A stretch of DNA of 6,947 nucleotides, from assembly GCA_947565475.1 (NCBI GenBank), contig CANOGI010000121.1, positions 1-6,947 on the forward strand, in the 5' to 3' direction. The notes under the pieces were generated by a model. It saw only the letters and a program-made list of their open reading frames with translations, did no database searches and had not been told where the DNA came from. The DNA is from an uncultured Eubacteriaceae bacterium (GTDB lineage: Bacteria > Bacillota > Clostridia > Lachnospirales > CAG-274). The translations under genes and the position numbers were made by a program. Below are positions 1 to 5,960 of the stretch, in pieces (positions within the stretch are counted from its first letter, which is position 1; each line of letters opens with the position of its first letter).

Positions 1-8
1 ATTAAATA

Positions 9-84
9 TAAAGGTCGCCTTTAACACTCGGTTTTCTCACTAAAGTGACACGAATTTACATATATTTAATAACCATTATTAAAT
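9..84. other. Cluster of three small inverted repeats downstream of dxs
   Basis: Past the dxs stop there is no convincing open frame to the window edge. Three perfect inverted repeats follow one another: 64-84 (9-base arms ATTTAATAA and TTATTAAAT, 3-base loop), 37-48 (TCACT and AGTGA, 2-base loop) and 9-23 (TAAAGG and CCTTTA, 3-base loop). The last contains G-C pairs and on the minus strand is followed by ATATTTAAT. One or more could end the dxs transcript, but none has a proper run of T, so they are weak as intrinsic terminators. A tlyA gene, common after dxs in relatives, does not start here. Confidence 0.4.
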
Positions 85-119
85 TTTCAAACACACTTAT
101 ACATTATCACAAATATATT

Positions 120-2006
120 TTAACAGAAACTTTTGTATTTTTCAATAAAACAAATAATTTTTTCGAATATTTTTTCGCTATCAAGGCCAAATTCTTTATA
201 AATTTCCATTTTACTGCCTTGTTTGACAAATACGTCGGGAAAAGCGAAATTATATATCTTCTTATTAAAAATACCATTTTTAATTAACTCTGAATTAAGA
301 CCACTACCAAATCCGCCCGTCCTCACATTATCCTCTATTGTAAAAACAAACTCAAAACGATTTTCTATGTCTCGTATTAATTCTAAATCAATAGGTTTTA
401 TAAATCTGGCATTTACCAAAGCCGGAGAAAACCCAGACTCAATAAGTTTATTATAAACTTCAAGAGCTATGTCGGCCATATTTCCAACAAATATAACTAT
501 AATATTATTACCGTCAAAAATATATTCTGATTTTCCAAACTCAATTTCCTCAAAATGTTCTTTAAAAACCTCTGACGCCGTACCTTTAGGGTATCTTATA
601 GCAATAGGAGCGTCAAACTCATTAATTGAAAACTCAAGCATTTTTTGAAACTCAAATTTATTTTTGGGAGAAATAACCGTCATATTTGGTATATGTGATA
701 AATAAGATAAGTCATAAATACCTTGATGCGTTTCTCCGTCGTCCCCGACTATCCCTGCTCTGTCAATGGCAAAAACAACATGGAGTTTCTGAATACAAAC
801 ATCGTGAATAACTTGGTCATATCCTCTTTGCAAAAAAGTGGAATATACTGTAAAAACAGGTGTAAAGCCACCTTTAGCTAATCCGGCCGAAAAAGTAACG
901 GCGTGGCTTTCAGCAATGCCGACATCAAAAAATCTTGACGGGTACGCCTTTGAGAAAAAATCAAGCCCTGTACCTGAAGGCATAGCGGCAGTAATAGCCA
1001 CAATTTTTTTATTTTTCGCTGAAAGCTTACACATAGTCTTACCAAAAATCTCAGAATATGTTTCCCCCTTTTTCTCAGAAAGGGAAAGACCTGTCATAAC
1101 ATCAAAACTTCCTATCCCATGAAATTTGGAAGGATATTTTTCGGCGTTTTTATACCCTTTTCCTTTTGTAGTCAATAAATGAATTAAAACAGGTTTATCA
1201 AATTTTTTAACTTTATTAAAAACGCTTATAAGATTACTAATGTTATGCCCGTCTACAGGGCCTATATATTTAACCCCAAGCTGTTCGAACATAACCGATG
1301 GCAATAAAGCGTATTTTATTCCGTCCTTTGTCTTCTCAAGAATTTTAATAACCTTAGAACCAAAAATAGGCAAACTGTTTAAAAGCTCGGAAACATCTTT
1401 TTTAACCTCAATATACTTAGGGGCCGAACGAAGCTCTGTCAAATACTTACTCATAGCGCCTACATTTTTTGAAATAGACATTTGGTTGTCGTTAAGAACA
1501 ATTATAAATTTGCCGTCGCTTCTCGCTGCGTTATTTAAAGCCTCATATACAAGCCCGCCCGTCATTGAGCCGTCGCCTATTACAGAAACAACGCTATAGC
1601 CCCCGCCTGATAGATTTCTCGCTTGAGCGATACCTAAACCGGCGGAAATAGAAGTCGAGCTGTGTCCCGTATTAAAGGAGTCATAAATACTTTCCTCAGA
1701 TTTTGGAAAACCGCTGAGACCATTTTTTTTACGTAAAGAATTAAATTCATTTTTTCTTCCTGTCAATATTTTATGAGTATACGATTGGTGTCCAACATCC
1801 CAAATAATTTTATCATAAGAAAAATCGAAACAATAATGTAAAGCTATGGTAAGCTCAACAACACCAAGATTAGAAGAAAGATGCCCCCCCGTTTTCGCTA
1901 CCGAATTTATAAGAAATTCTCTTATTTCCTCAGCTATAAAACTGAGCTCGCTTTCTTTAATTTTTTTTAAATCATCAGGAAAATTTAATTTATCCAAATA
2001 TTTCAT
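120..2006 (-). CDS. dxs: 1-deoxy-D-xylulose-5-phosphate synthase
   Basis: Condenses pyruvate with glyceraldehyde 3-phosphate, using thiamine diphosphate (TPP), to give 1-deoxy-D-xylulose 5-phosphate. This is the first step of the MEP isoprenoid pathway, in the cytosol. The 628 residues match the usual family length. Visible in order: GGHLSSNLG near residue 40, GHQSYTHKILTGR near 72, FNTGHSSTS near 111, the TPP motif GDG (144-146) running to NDN (172-174), YIGPVDGHN near 247, then the pyrimidine-binding domain with DVGIAESHAVT (catalytic Glu about 366), DRAGIVGDDGETHQG near 415, and the C-terminal transketolase domain with EDNVRTGGFGSG near 558. The family usually has AEQHA where this protein has AESHA. 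The start at 2006 is chosen over an in-frame ATG at 2012 because GAAAGTGG lies 7 bases before the former and only 1 base before the latter; homologues also tend to begin MKYLDKI. It sits 345 bases after ispA, which supplies the next isoprenoid stage. It appears intact. Confidence 0.97.
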   Translation of the reverse strand: MKYLDKLNFPDDLKKIKESELSFIAEEIREFLINSVAKTGGHLSSNLGVVELTIALHYCFDFSYDKIIWDVGHQSYTHKILTGRKNEFNSLRKKNGLSGFPKSEESIYDSFNTGHSSTSISAGLGIAQARNLSGGGYSVVSVIGDGSMTGGLVYEALNNAARSDGKFIIVLNDNQMSISKNVGAMSKYLTELRSAPKYIEVKKDVSELLNSLPIFGSKVIKILEKTKDGIKYALLPSVMFEQLGVKYIGPVDGHNISNLISVFNKVKKFDKPVLIHLLTTKGKGYKNAEKYPSKFHGIGSFDVMTGLSLSEKKGETYSEIFGKTMCKLSAKNKKIVAITAAMPSGTGLDFFSKAYPSRFFDVGIAESHAVTFSAGLAKGGFTPVFTVYSTFLQRGYDQVIHDVCIQKLHVVFAIDRAGIVGDDGETHQGIYDLSYLSHIPNMTVISPKNKFEFQKMLEFSINEFDAPIAIRYPKGTASEVFKEHFEEIEFGKSEYIFDGNNIIVIFVGNMADIALEVYNKLIESGFSPALVNARFIKPIDLELIRDIENRFEFVFTIEDNVRTGGFGSGLNSELIKNGIFNKKIYNFAFPDVFVKQGSKMEIYKEFGLDSEKIFEKIICFIEKYKSFC

Positions 2007-2013
2007 AAACATA

Positions 2014-2021
2014 CCACTTTC
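2014..2021 (-). promoter_or_regulatory. Ribosome binding site that decides the dxs start
   Basis: The minus strand reads GAAAGTGG, followed by 7 bases and then ATG at 2006. A second in-frame ATG at 2012 begins only 1 base after this motif, too close for initiation, so translation most likely starts at 2006. Confidence 0.6.
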
Positions 2022-2223
2022 AAATTTAATCAGAGCTTATTTAATAATTCCATGCAGTTGCAAAAACTATACGAATACAGGTTTTCATAACTTAAAATAT
2101 AAATTTTCTTTCTAAAATTAAAGCATATCTAAAAAACTCTGGCATATTATCTTTAATTATTAAAAAATTTAAACATCTTCATAAAAGAAAAATATTAAAA
2201 AAATCACAAAAAATAAATAAGTT

Positions 2224-2262
2224 TCAATAAATCATAGTTTTCTTTTTTTTGTAATTTTTCAC
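2224..2262 (-). other. Doubtful 12-codon open frame with a strong ribosome binding site
   Basis: AAGGGG (2270-2275) lies 7 bases before a GTG that opens a frame reading MKNYKKKKTMIY and then TGA. The spacing is ideal, but the product is tiny and lysine-rich, as expected from an A-rich tract. It could be a leader peptide, the remains of a lost gene, or chance. The same frame carries on after the stop with further hydrophobic and then mixed segments interrupted by more stops. I recognise no family. Confidence 0.15.
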
Positions 2263-2351
2263 ATATATACCCCTTATCTGCCGTTTGCCGTATAAAGCGT
2301 CAAAAAGTAAATATTAGTTCATACAGCTCACTTAATAGTTCTTATTAAAAT

Positions 2352-3239
2352 TTATTTGATTCTTGAAACAAGTTTTTTAATATACTCATAAAGAAACTTA
2401 CTTTTCTCGCCAAATCCGTCAATAATACCTAAGGCGTCATCCATTAAAATTTTGAGGTCTTTCTCGGCTTTTTCTATTCCAAACATAGTTACATAAGTTA
2501 TCTTGTCATTTTTCTCATCACTAAATACAGGCTTACCTAAAACTTCCGTTGTACTTGTGACATCAAGAATATCATCTTTAATTTGAAAAGCAATCCCAAT
2601 ATTCTCTCCAGCTTTTTCCATAAGCTTGATTTCATCATCGGACATTCCGCCAATAATTCCGCCGGCTTTAAGAGGAGCCGTAATCAAAGCCGCCGTTTTA
2701 TTTTTATGAATATATAACAAGGTGTCCGAATCAATCTTCTTTCCTTCCGATATTACGTCAATAACTTGTCCGCCTATCATTCCTTTGACTCCGGCGGCGT
2801 CTGAGATATATTTCATAGCCTTTTGAAACTTTTCTTCCTTTTTTAAAATAACATTATCTATCATAACCTCATACGCCTTGTTCAAAAGAGCATCTCCCGC
2901 GAGAATAGCGGTAGCCTCATCAAATTTTTTATGACAAGTAGGCGCTCCTCTTCTAAAATCATCATTATCCATAGCCGGCAAATCATCGTGAATAAGAGAA
3001 TATGTGTGAATCATTTCCAGAGCGCAGGCAAAATCAATAATCTCTTCCTTGTTTCCTCCCAACATTTCACAAGACATAATGGCAAGAATAGGTCTTAACC
3101 TTTTGCCTCCCGCGAAAACACTGTATCTCATAGCCTCATAAATCTTGGGGGGATATTCAATCGAAAGTATTTCAGAAAGTCTATTGTTTATATAATCTAT
3201 ATATTGATTTAATTTTTTTTCAAAAATAATATTATCCAT
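2352..3239 (-). CDS. ispA: Farnesyl diphosphate synthase (short-chain polyprenyl synthetase)
   Basis: Builds farnesyl diphosphate (possibly geranylgeranyl diphosphate) by adding isopentenyl diphosphate to allylic diphosphates, feeding quinone, undecaprenyl and other isoprenoid synthesis. It is cytosolic and Mg-dependent. The 295 residues match the family. Visible: GGKRLRP (44-50), first Asp-rich motif DDLPAMD (85-91) with the two-residue insertion typical of bacterial farnesyl synthases, then FRRGAPTCHKKFDEATAIL, GGQVIDV near 157, the KT pair near 180, and second Asp-rich motif DDILD (222-226) preceded by QIK. The residues before the first motif (HTYSLIH) resemble those of E. coli IspA, which favours a C15 product, though chain length cannot be fixed by reading alone. 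The start is set by AGAGGAA five bases upstream, inside the end of xseB. With the intact xseB frame the spacing between genes would be 2 bases; in the frame actually present they overlap by 8 bases. Intact. Confidence 0.96.
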   Translation of the reverse strand: MDNIIFEKKLNQYIDYINNRLSEILSIEYPPKIYEAMRYSVFAGGKRLRPILAIMSCEMLGGNKEEIIDFACALEMIHTYSLIHDDLPAMDNDDFRRGAPTCHKKFDEATAILAGDALLNKAYEVMIDNVILKKEEKFQKAMKYISDAAGVKGMIGGQVIDVISEGKKIDSDTLLYIHKNKTAALITAPLKAGGIIGGMSDDEIKLMEKAGENIGIAFQIKDDILDVTSTTEVLGKPVFSDEKNDKITYVTMFGIEKAEKDLKILMDDALGIIDGFGEKSKFLYEYIKKLVSRIK

Positions 3240-3432
3240 ATTTATTCCTCTGTATAATCAAAAGGTTCCTCATTAAAAACATTATCAACTGTTTCCCGCA
3301 AAAAATAGATAACTCAATTCCCTCTTTATAAAGTTTAACCGATTCTTCAAGAGTTGTTTGGTTATTTTCAATATTTGATACAATCTCCTCAAGCCTTGAA
3401 AGAGCTTGCTCAAATGTTTTTTTCTTTGGCAT
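3232..3432 (-). pseudogene. xseB: Exodeoxyribonuclease VII small subunit, frame-disrupted
   Basis: XseB partners XseA in exonuclease VII, which degrades single-stranded DNA to short oligonucleotides. The ATG at 3432 is preferred over a TTG at 3453 because AAAGGTGA sits five bases before it; the start overlaps the end of xseA by 23 bases. The first 48 codons are typical: MPKKKTFEQALSRLEEIV, then LEESVKLYKEGIELSIFCGKQ. After about 3291 the frame reads IMFLMRNLLIIQRNKYG, which does not look like XseB. In another frame, from 3289, the same DNA encodes VDNVFNEEPFDYTEE and stops at 3242, two bases before ispA; EPFDYTEE-like tails are typical of the family. The restored protein would still lack roughly 8-12 residues of the LxxAExKV helix, so a deletion of 3n+1 bases is the likeliest history, with a sequencing error as the alternative. 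As it stands the product is 66 residues with a foreign end and may not assemble with XseA. Confidence 0.85.
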
Positions 3433-4633
3433 CAAACTCACCTTTTTCGACAATTTTACTTTTTAAATATCCATCCCTCAGTCTTATTTGTATAATGTCA
3501 TTTTCAGAAACAGAATTAATCGAGCTTATAGGAACATTGTCTTTATAAGCTATTGAAAAACCTCTTTTCACAACATTCAAAGGGGAAATTCCCTCAAGCC
3601 TATTAACAAGATTATCCAAATTCGATCCCATTCTCTCCCTTTTAAGTGAAAGCACCTTATCTATATTTTTCTGACAGTCGAAAATCTGTTTTCTCATATC
3701 AGAAATTCTGTCAAGAGGTTTTTTAAAAAAATATGAGGAAGTAAGATTTTTAAGTTTGCTTTCATAATTAAATTTTTTCATTTCAAAGCAATAATTAAGC
3801 TCATCGTAAAGAGCGTATACGTTATCCCTTATATCATAAAGACTCGGAACCGCTATTTCCGCCGCCGCCGAAGGAGTAGACGCTCTAAAATCAGCGACAA
3901 AATCGGAAATAGTGAAATCCGTCTCATGTCCAACAGCTGAAATAACAGGAATTTTTGATTTAAAAACAGCTCTGGCAACTAATTCATCATTAAAACACCA
4001 TAAATCCTCTATAGAGCCGCCGCCTCTTCCAAGTATAATAACATCAGCGTTTTTATATCTGTTAATGCGATCTAATCCTTCACAAATACTCTTTGCCGCC
4101 GTCTCACCTTGAACAACGACAGGCACAACAACTATTTTTATATTAGGGTTTCTTCTTTCTGAAATTCTGATAATATCTCTTATAGCCGCTCCCACCGGAG
4201 ATGTTAAAACAGCAATTTTTCGAGGAAATTTGGGAATTCGCCTTTTTCTTCCTATATCAAAAAGCCCTTCTTTCTCGAGTTTATTTTTAAGCTGTTCAAA
4301 AGCCGCGTATAAAGCGCCCTTTCCAGTAGGTTCCATAATCTTCACACAAAGTTGATACTGCCCTGTTTTTTCATAAATGGAAATATACCCGTAAACCGTA
4401 ACTTTCATACCATTTTCCGGTAAAAATTTAATATCCCTTGAATAAGATTTGTACATAACCGAATTAATCGCGGCAAACTCGTCCTTAAGGGTAAAATAAA
4501 AATGTCCCGAGGTATGAGCCTTAAAATTTGATATTTCCGCCTCAATAAAAACATCTCTGAGAAAAATATCCTTTTCTATTAAATTTTTTATATATCTATT
4601 TATTTGAGAAACGGAATAAATGTGTGATTTCAT
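3410..4633 (-). CDS. xseA: Exodeoxyribonuclease VII large subunit
   Basis: Catalytic subunit of exonuclease VII, which cuts single-stranded DNA from either end in repair and recombination; cytosolic, acting with several XseB subunits. The 407 residues match the family. The N-terminal OB-fold (about 1-100) contains VSQINRYIKNLIE and EISNFKAHTSGHFYFTLKD. The catalytic domain follows with KFPRKIAVLTSPVGAAIRDI (135-154), LGRGGGSIEDLWCFNDE (201-217) and SAVGHETDFTISDFVADFRA (232-251), then TPSAAAE. Residues about 265-350 are rich in charged residues and fit the long helical region that binds XseB. The tail NVVKRGFSIAY followed by a beta-rich end is also normal. GGGAG six bases before the ATG fixes the start. 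Its stop TGA lies inside xseB. It seems intact even though its partner gene is damaged. In B. subtilis folD sits just upstream; here only a 147-base spacer separates it from nusB. Confidence 0.97.
   Translation of the reverse strand: MKSHIYSVSQINRYIKNLIEKDIFLRDVFIEAEISNFKAHTSGHFYFTLKDEFAAINSVMYKSYSRDIKFLPENGMKVTVYGYISIYEKTGQYQLCVKIMEPTGKGALYAAFEQLKNKLEKEGLFDIGRKRRIPKFPRKIAVLTSPVGAAIRDIIRISERRNPNIKIVVVPVVVQGETAAKSICEGLDRINRYKNADVIILGRGGGSIEDLWCFNDELVARAVFKSKIPVISAVGHETDFTISDFVADFRASTPSAAAEIAVPSLYDIRDNVYALYDELNYCFEMKKFNYESKLKNLTSSYFFKKPLDRISDMRKQIFDCQKNIDKVLSLKRERMGSNLDNLVNRLEGISPLNVVKRGFSIAYKDNVPISSINSVSENDIIQIRLRDGYLKSKIVEKGEFDAKEKNI
3438..3445 (-). promoter_or_regulatory. Ribosome binding site that decides the xseB start
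   Basis: AAAGGTGA on the minus strand is followed by five bases and ATG at 3432. It lies inside the end of xseA. It argues against the upstream TTG at 3453, which would add seven residues (MSKKVSL), and it implies translational coupling between xseA and xseB. Confidence 0.7.
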
Positions 4634-4687
4634 ATTAAGCTCCCAAATTACAGCAATTTTATCTAAATAGAATAATTTTCTTAAAAC

Positions 4688-4717
4688 ATTATATATTTCC
4701 TAAAATTGTAAAGTTAA
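4688..4717 (-). promoter_or_regulatory. Possible promoter for xseA-xseB-ispA
   Basis: The minus strand has a perfect -10 TATAAT (4688-4693) with TTAACT (4712-4717) 18 bases upstream, four of six matches to TTGACA. It lies in the nusB-xseA spacer, about 55 bases ahead of the xseA start. The surroundings are very AT-rich, so a chance match is possible. The -35 falls inside the palindrome at 4709-4729. Confidence 0.35.
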
Positions 4718-4729
4718 CCAACAACTTTA
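4709..4729. repeat. Palindrome in the nusB-xseA spacer
   Basis: Perfect 7-base arms TAAAGTT and AACTTTA flank a 7-base loop. It lies about 50 bases past the nusB stop. As RNA it forms a weak hairpin without a following T run, so it is a poor terminator. Because it covers the candidate -35 of the downstream promoter it could instead be a protein-binding site. Confidence 0.4.
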
Positions 4730-4780
4730 TTTTATATTTATTTATAATATAATCTTATTTTTTAACACACTAAAATACAT

Positions 4781-5185
4781 TTACAAATTGTTTATTACTT
4801 TTCCCAAAACACCATTTATAAAAGATGGTGATTTATCAGAGCTGAAAGATTTAGCGAGTTCAACAGCCTCATTAACAGCTACTTTATTAGGTACGTCATC
4901 AGAATATAAAATCTCATAAACCGCGAGACGCAAAATCGCTAAATCAACTTTTGCTATTCTGTTTATCTCCCATCCCTCGGCATATTTATTTATAGCTTCG
5001 TCAACAGCACCTTTGTTTTCAATGATTCCTTTAATCTCACTTTTAATAAATTCCATATCAGTTTTATTGGCGTTTTCAATATTTTCCTTATAAATCTCAA
5101 TAGCCTCTTCCGCTTCGTCTTCTTTATAGAACTCTGTTTGAAATATTATTTTAAAAATATGTTCTCTCGCGGTTCTTCTGCTCAT
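4781..5185 (-). CDS. nusB: Transcription antitermination factor NusB
   Basis: NusB binds boxA RNA with NusE (ribosomal protein S10) and prevents premature termination in rRNA operons. The 134 residues form the single all-helical NusB domain. Seen: MSRRTAREHIFKIIFQTEFY at the N-terminus (the Arg-rich start is typical of the RNA-binding face), W72 in the usual W-x-I-x-R-I-A-K-VDLAILRLAVYEIL stretch (72-93), and the diagnostic PNKVAVNEAVELAKSF (99-114) with SPSFINGVLGKV near the end. The open frame continues 17 codons upstream to an ATG at 5236 with no ribosome site, whereas AAAGGAG lies seven bases before 5185, so the shorter form is chosen. It follows the Asp23/Gls24 gene by 87 bases without an obvious terminator, so both are probably on one transcript. 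Intact. Confidence 0.97.
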   Translation of the reverse strand: MSRRTAREHIFKIIFQTEFYKEDEAEEAIEIYKENIENANKTDMEFIKSEIKGIIENKGAVDEAINKYAEGWEINRIAKVDLAILRLAVYEILYSDDVPNKVAVNEAVELAKSFSSDKSPSFINGVLGKVINNL

Positions 5186-5192
5186 TACAGCA

Positions 5193-5199
5193 CTCCTTT
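5193..5199 (-). promoter_or_regulatory. Ribosome binding site that decides the nusB start
   Basis: AAAGGAG on the minus strand with seven bases to ATG at 5185. It rules against the longer frame from 5236, whose extra residues (MLIPIICNGSQTERSAV) are not NusB-like. Confidence 0.85.
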
Positions 5200-5272
5200 C
5201 GGTCTGCGAACCATTGCAAATTATTGGTATAAGCATAACTATGGGCGCGTTCGCTTTATAATTTAATATACG

Positions 5273-5683
5273 CTACATAATAGTTTCATCTGAACTTTCA
5301 TTAAAAAACTTATCGGCAGGTTTGCTTTTGTCAAAAACCAGATTTGATATATTTATATCCACAGCAGCGACAGAAAGCCCTGTCATATTCTCAACCGCCG
5401 TTTTAACACTTTTCTGAACCATAAGAGCGGTTTCATGAACCTTACTACCAAATCTCATAACAAGACCAAGATAAATATAAACATTTTTATCCTCAATAGA
5501 AATTTTAACACCTTTTGAGAAATTTCTTTTCCCAAGCATTTCTATTATATCCCCCGCGAAATTTCCGGCCATTCCAACGACTCCCTCAGTCTGTAAAGCG
5601 GTAGTTCCGGCGATAACGGCAATAACGTCATCGGAAATATTAACTTGTCCCGAACATTTAAAATTAGATTTTCCCTCTGCCAT
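5273..5683 (-). CDS. Asp23/Gls24 family envelope stress response protein (YqhY-like)
   Basis: A 136-residue member of the Asp23/Gls24 family (also called DUF322). The body is seen as GQVNISDDVIAVIAGTTAL (12-30), the typical EGVVGMAG (33-40), a short variable stretch, GVKISIEDKNVYIYLGLVM (58-76), and a helix KVHETALMVQKSVKTAVENMTGL (81-103) ending in AAVDINISNLVF. No signal peptide or membrane segment is present, so the protein is cytosolic. The start at 5683 is fixed by GGAGGA seven bases upstream; a frame from 5716 adds MFFIIYLEDFI and has no such site. The place just before nusB is that of B. subtilis yqhY, which there follows accBC and, from published work as I recall it, affects acetyl-CoA carboxylase activity. 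In this window accBC is absent, so the same role is inferred by position only. A long leader with a promoter precedes it. Confidence 0.92.
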   Translation of the reverse strand: MAEGKSNFKCSGQVNISDDVIAVIAGTTALQTEGVVGMAGNFAGDIIEMLGKRNFSKGVKISIEDKNVYIYLGLVMRFGSKVHETALMVQKSVKTAVENMTGLSVAAVDINISNLVFDKSKPADKFFNESSDETIM

Positions 5684-5690
5684 TATAAAA

Positions 5691-5696
5691 TCCTCC
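5691..5696 (-). promoter_or_regulatory. Ribosome binding site of the Asp23/Gls24 gene
   Basis: GGAGGA on the minus strand, seven bases before ATG at 5683. It is the strongest such site in the window and decides against the longer in-frame start at 5716. Confidence 0.85.
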
Positions 5697-5827
5697 AAAT
5701 AAATAATAAAAAACATATGGTTTAAATAACAAATATATAATCAATAAACTTAAAAATAAACAATTTGCTTTTATTTTTAAGCGCGTTTTAGTTTTTAGAT
5801 ACCAATGTATGAAAATTAAATATATTT

Positions 5828-5857
5828 TAAAAACTATTTTCATAAAAACTATTTTCA
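5828..5857. repeat. Perfect 15-base tandem duplication
   Basis: TAAAAACTATTTTCA occurs twice head to tail, at 5828-5842 and 5843-5857, with no mismatch. It lies in the leader of the Asp23/Gls24 gene and overlaps no recognised gene. It looks like a slippage duplication and could vary in copy number between strains. Confidence 0.85.
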
Positions 5858-5914
5858 GCCTTCATAAAACATATGCATAATCTTTACAATTTTCTTATAT
5901 ATTTTAATTTTCAT
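5855..5914 (-). other. Doubtful 19-codon open frame in the leader
   Basis: On the minus strand an ATG at 5914 opens MKIKIYKKIVKIMHMFYEG and stops with TGA. GGAG stands four bases before the ATG, a little close. It would be the first open frame on the RNA made from the promoter at 5929-5956. It might be a leader peptide, but the composition is what AT-rich DNA gives by chance. No family is recognised. Confidence 0.15.
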
Positions 5915-5925
5915 AAGACTCCATA

Positions 5926-5960
5926 TTAATTATAACAGATTTTCTCTGTTTTGCAATTAA
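5926..5960. repeat. Dyad overlapping the promoter and the aminotransferase stop
   Basis: Inner arms AACAGA (5934-5939) and TCTGTT (5945-5950) flank five bases; outer arms TTAATT (5926-5931) and AATTAA (5955-5960) extend the symmetry with a small internal loop. It could be an operator, or a weak hairpin ending the aminotransferase RNA. The lack of a run of T after the stem on the minus strand favours the operator reading, without proving it. Confidence 0.45.
5929..5956 (-). promoter_or_regulatory. Likely sigma-A promoter for the Asp23/Gls24-nusB transcript
   Basis: The minus strand has TTGCAA (5951-5956) as -35, a 16-base spacer and TATAAT (5929-5934) as -10, preceded by TGT, giving an extended -10. 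Transcription would begin near 5922 and run toward the Asp23/Gls24 gene with an untranslated leader of roughly 240 bases. The -35 starts immediately after the aminotransferase stop codon. It is the best promoter match in the window. A dyad fills its spacer, which suggests control by a DNA-binding protein. Confidence 0.6.

Larger units (their letters stand above)
2007..2351. other. 345-base AT-rich spacer between ispA and dxs
   Basis: No gene of convincing length is visible on either strand. Most of it is low-complexity A/T. A short GC-richer island (about 2270-2304) holds, on the minus strand, TTGACG, a near-tandem ACGGCA-AACGGCA and a Shine-Dalgarno-like AAGGGG. The TTGACG lacks a good -10 at 17-18 bases. 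A weak hairpin with arms TTAATA and TATTAA (5-base loop) follows the ispA stop but has no T run, so read-through from ispA into dxs remains likely. Several AT-rich sequences near dxs could act as a promoter, but none stands out. Confidence 0.6.
5808..5915. repeat. Inverted arms enclosing the leader upstream of the Asp23/Gls24 gene
   Basis: The plus strand reads TATGAAAATTAAATATAT at 5808-5825, and the reverse complement of 5897-5915 reads TATGAAAATTAAAATATAT, the same sequence with one extra A. The arms can therefore pair across about 71 bases. A shorter copy of the same TATGAAAAT motif lies between them on the minus strand. The sequence is all A/T apart from one G, so it could be chance or a weak RNA fold. 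Confidence 0.35.

Noticed and set aside
45..287. Plus-strand open frame over the dxs end
   Set aside because: Its sequence is low-complexity, it overlaps dxs antisense, and it has no family features. The other plus-strand frames at 223-456, 838-1122, 1240-1599, 1846-2115, 3354-3548 and 3912-4112 are likewise shadows of minus-strand genes.
2007..2012. dxs start at the first ATG (MFMKYL)
   Set aside because: The ribosome site is 1 base from it but 7 bases from the second ATG, which also matches the usual MKYLDK start of homologues.
2013..2351. Riboswitch (for example TPP) upstream of dxs
   Set aside because: I see none of the conserved TPP riboswitch core (CUGAGA or a matching second motif) nor a GC-rich stem followed by a T run.
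3285..3300. Programmed -1 frameshift at GGGAAAC in xseB
   Set aside because: A -1 shift would reach the native tail, and GGGAAAC is a known slippery heptamer, but it is out of register (the reading frame is GGG AAA C, not G GGA AAC). The joined protein would also still lack about 8-12 residues of a core helix. Deletion fits better.
5186..5236. 17-residue N-terminal extension of NusB
   Set aside because: There is no ribosome binding site before the ATG at 5236, the residues are not NusB-like, and a perfect site precedes 5185.
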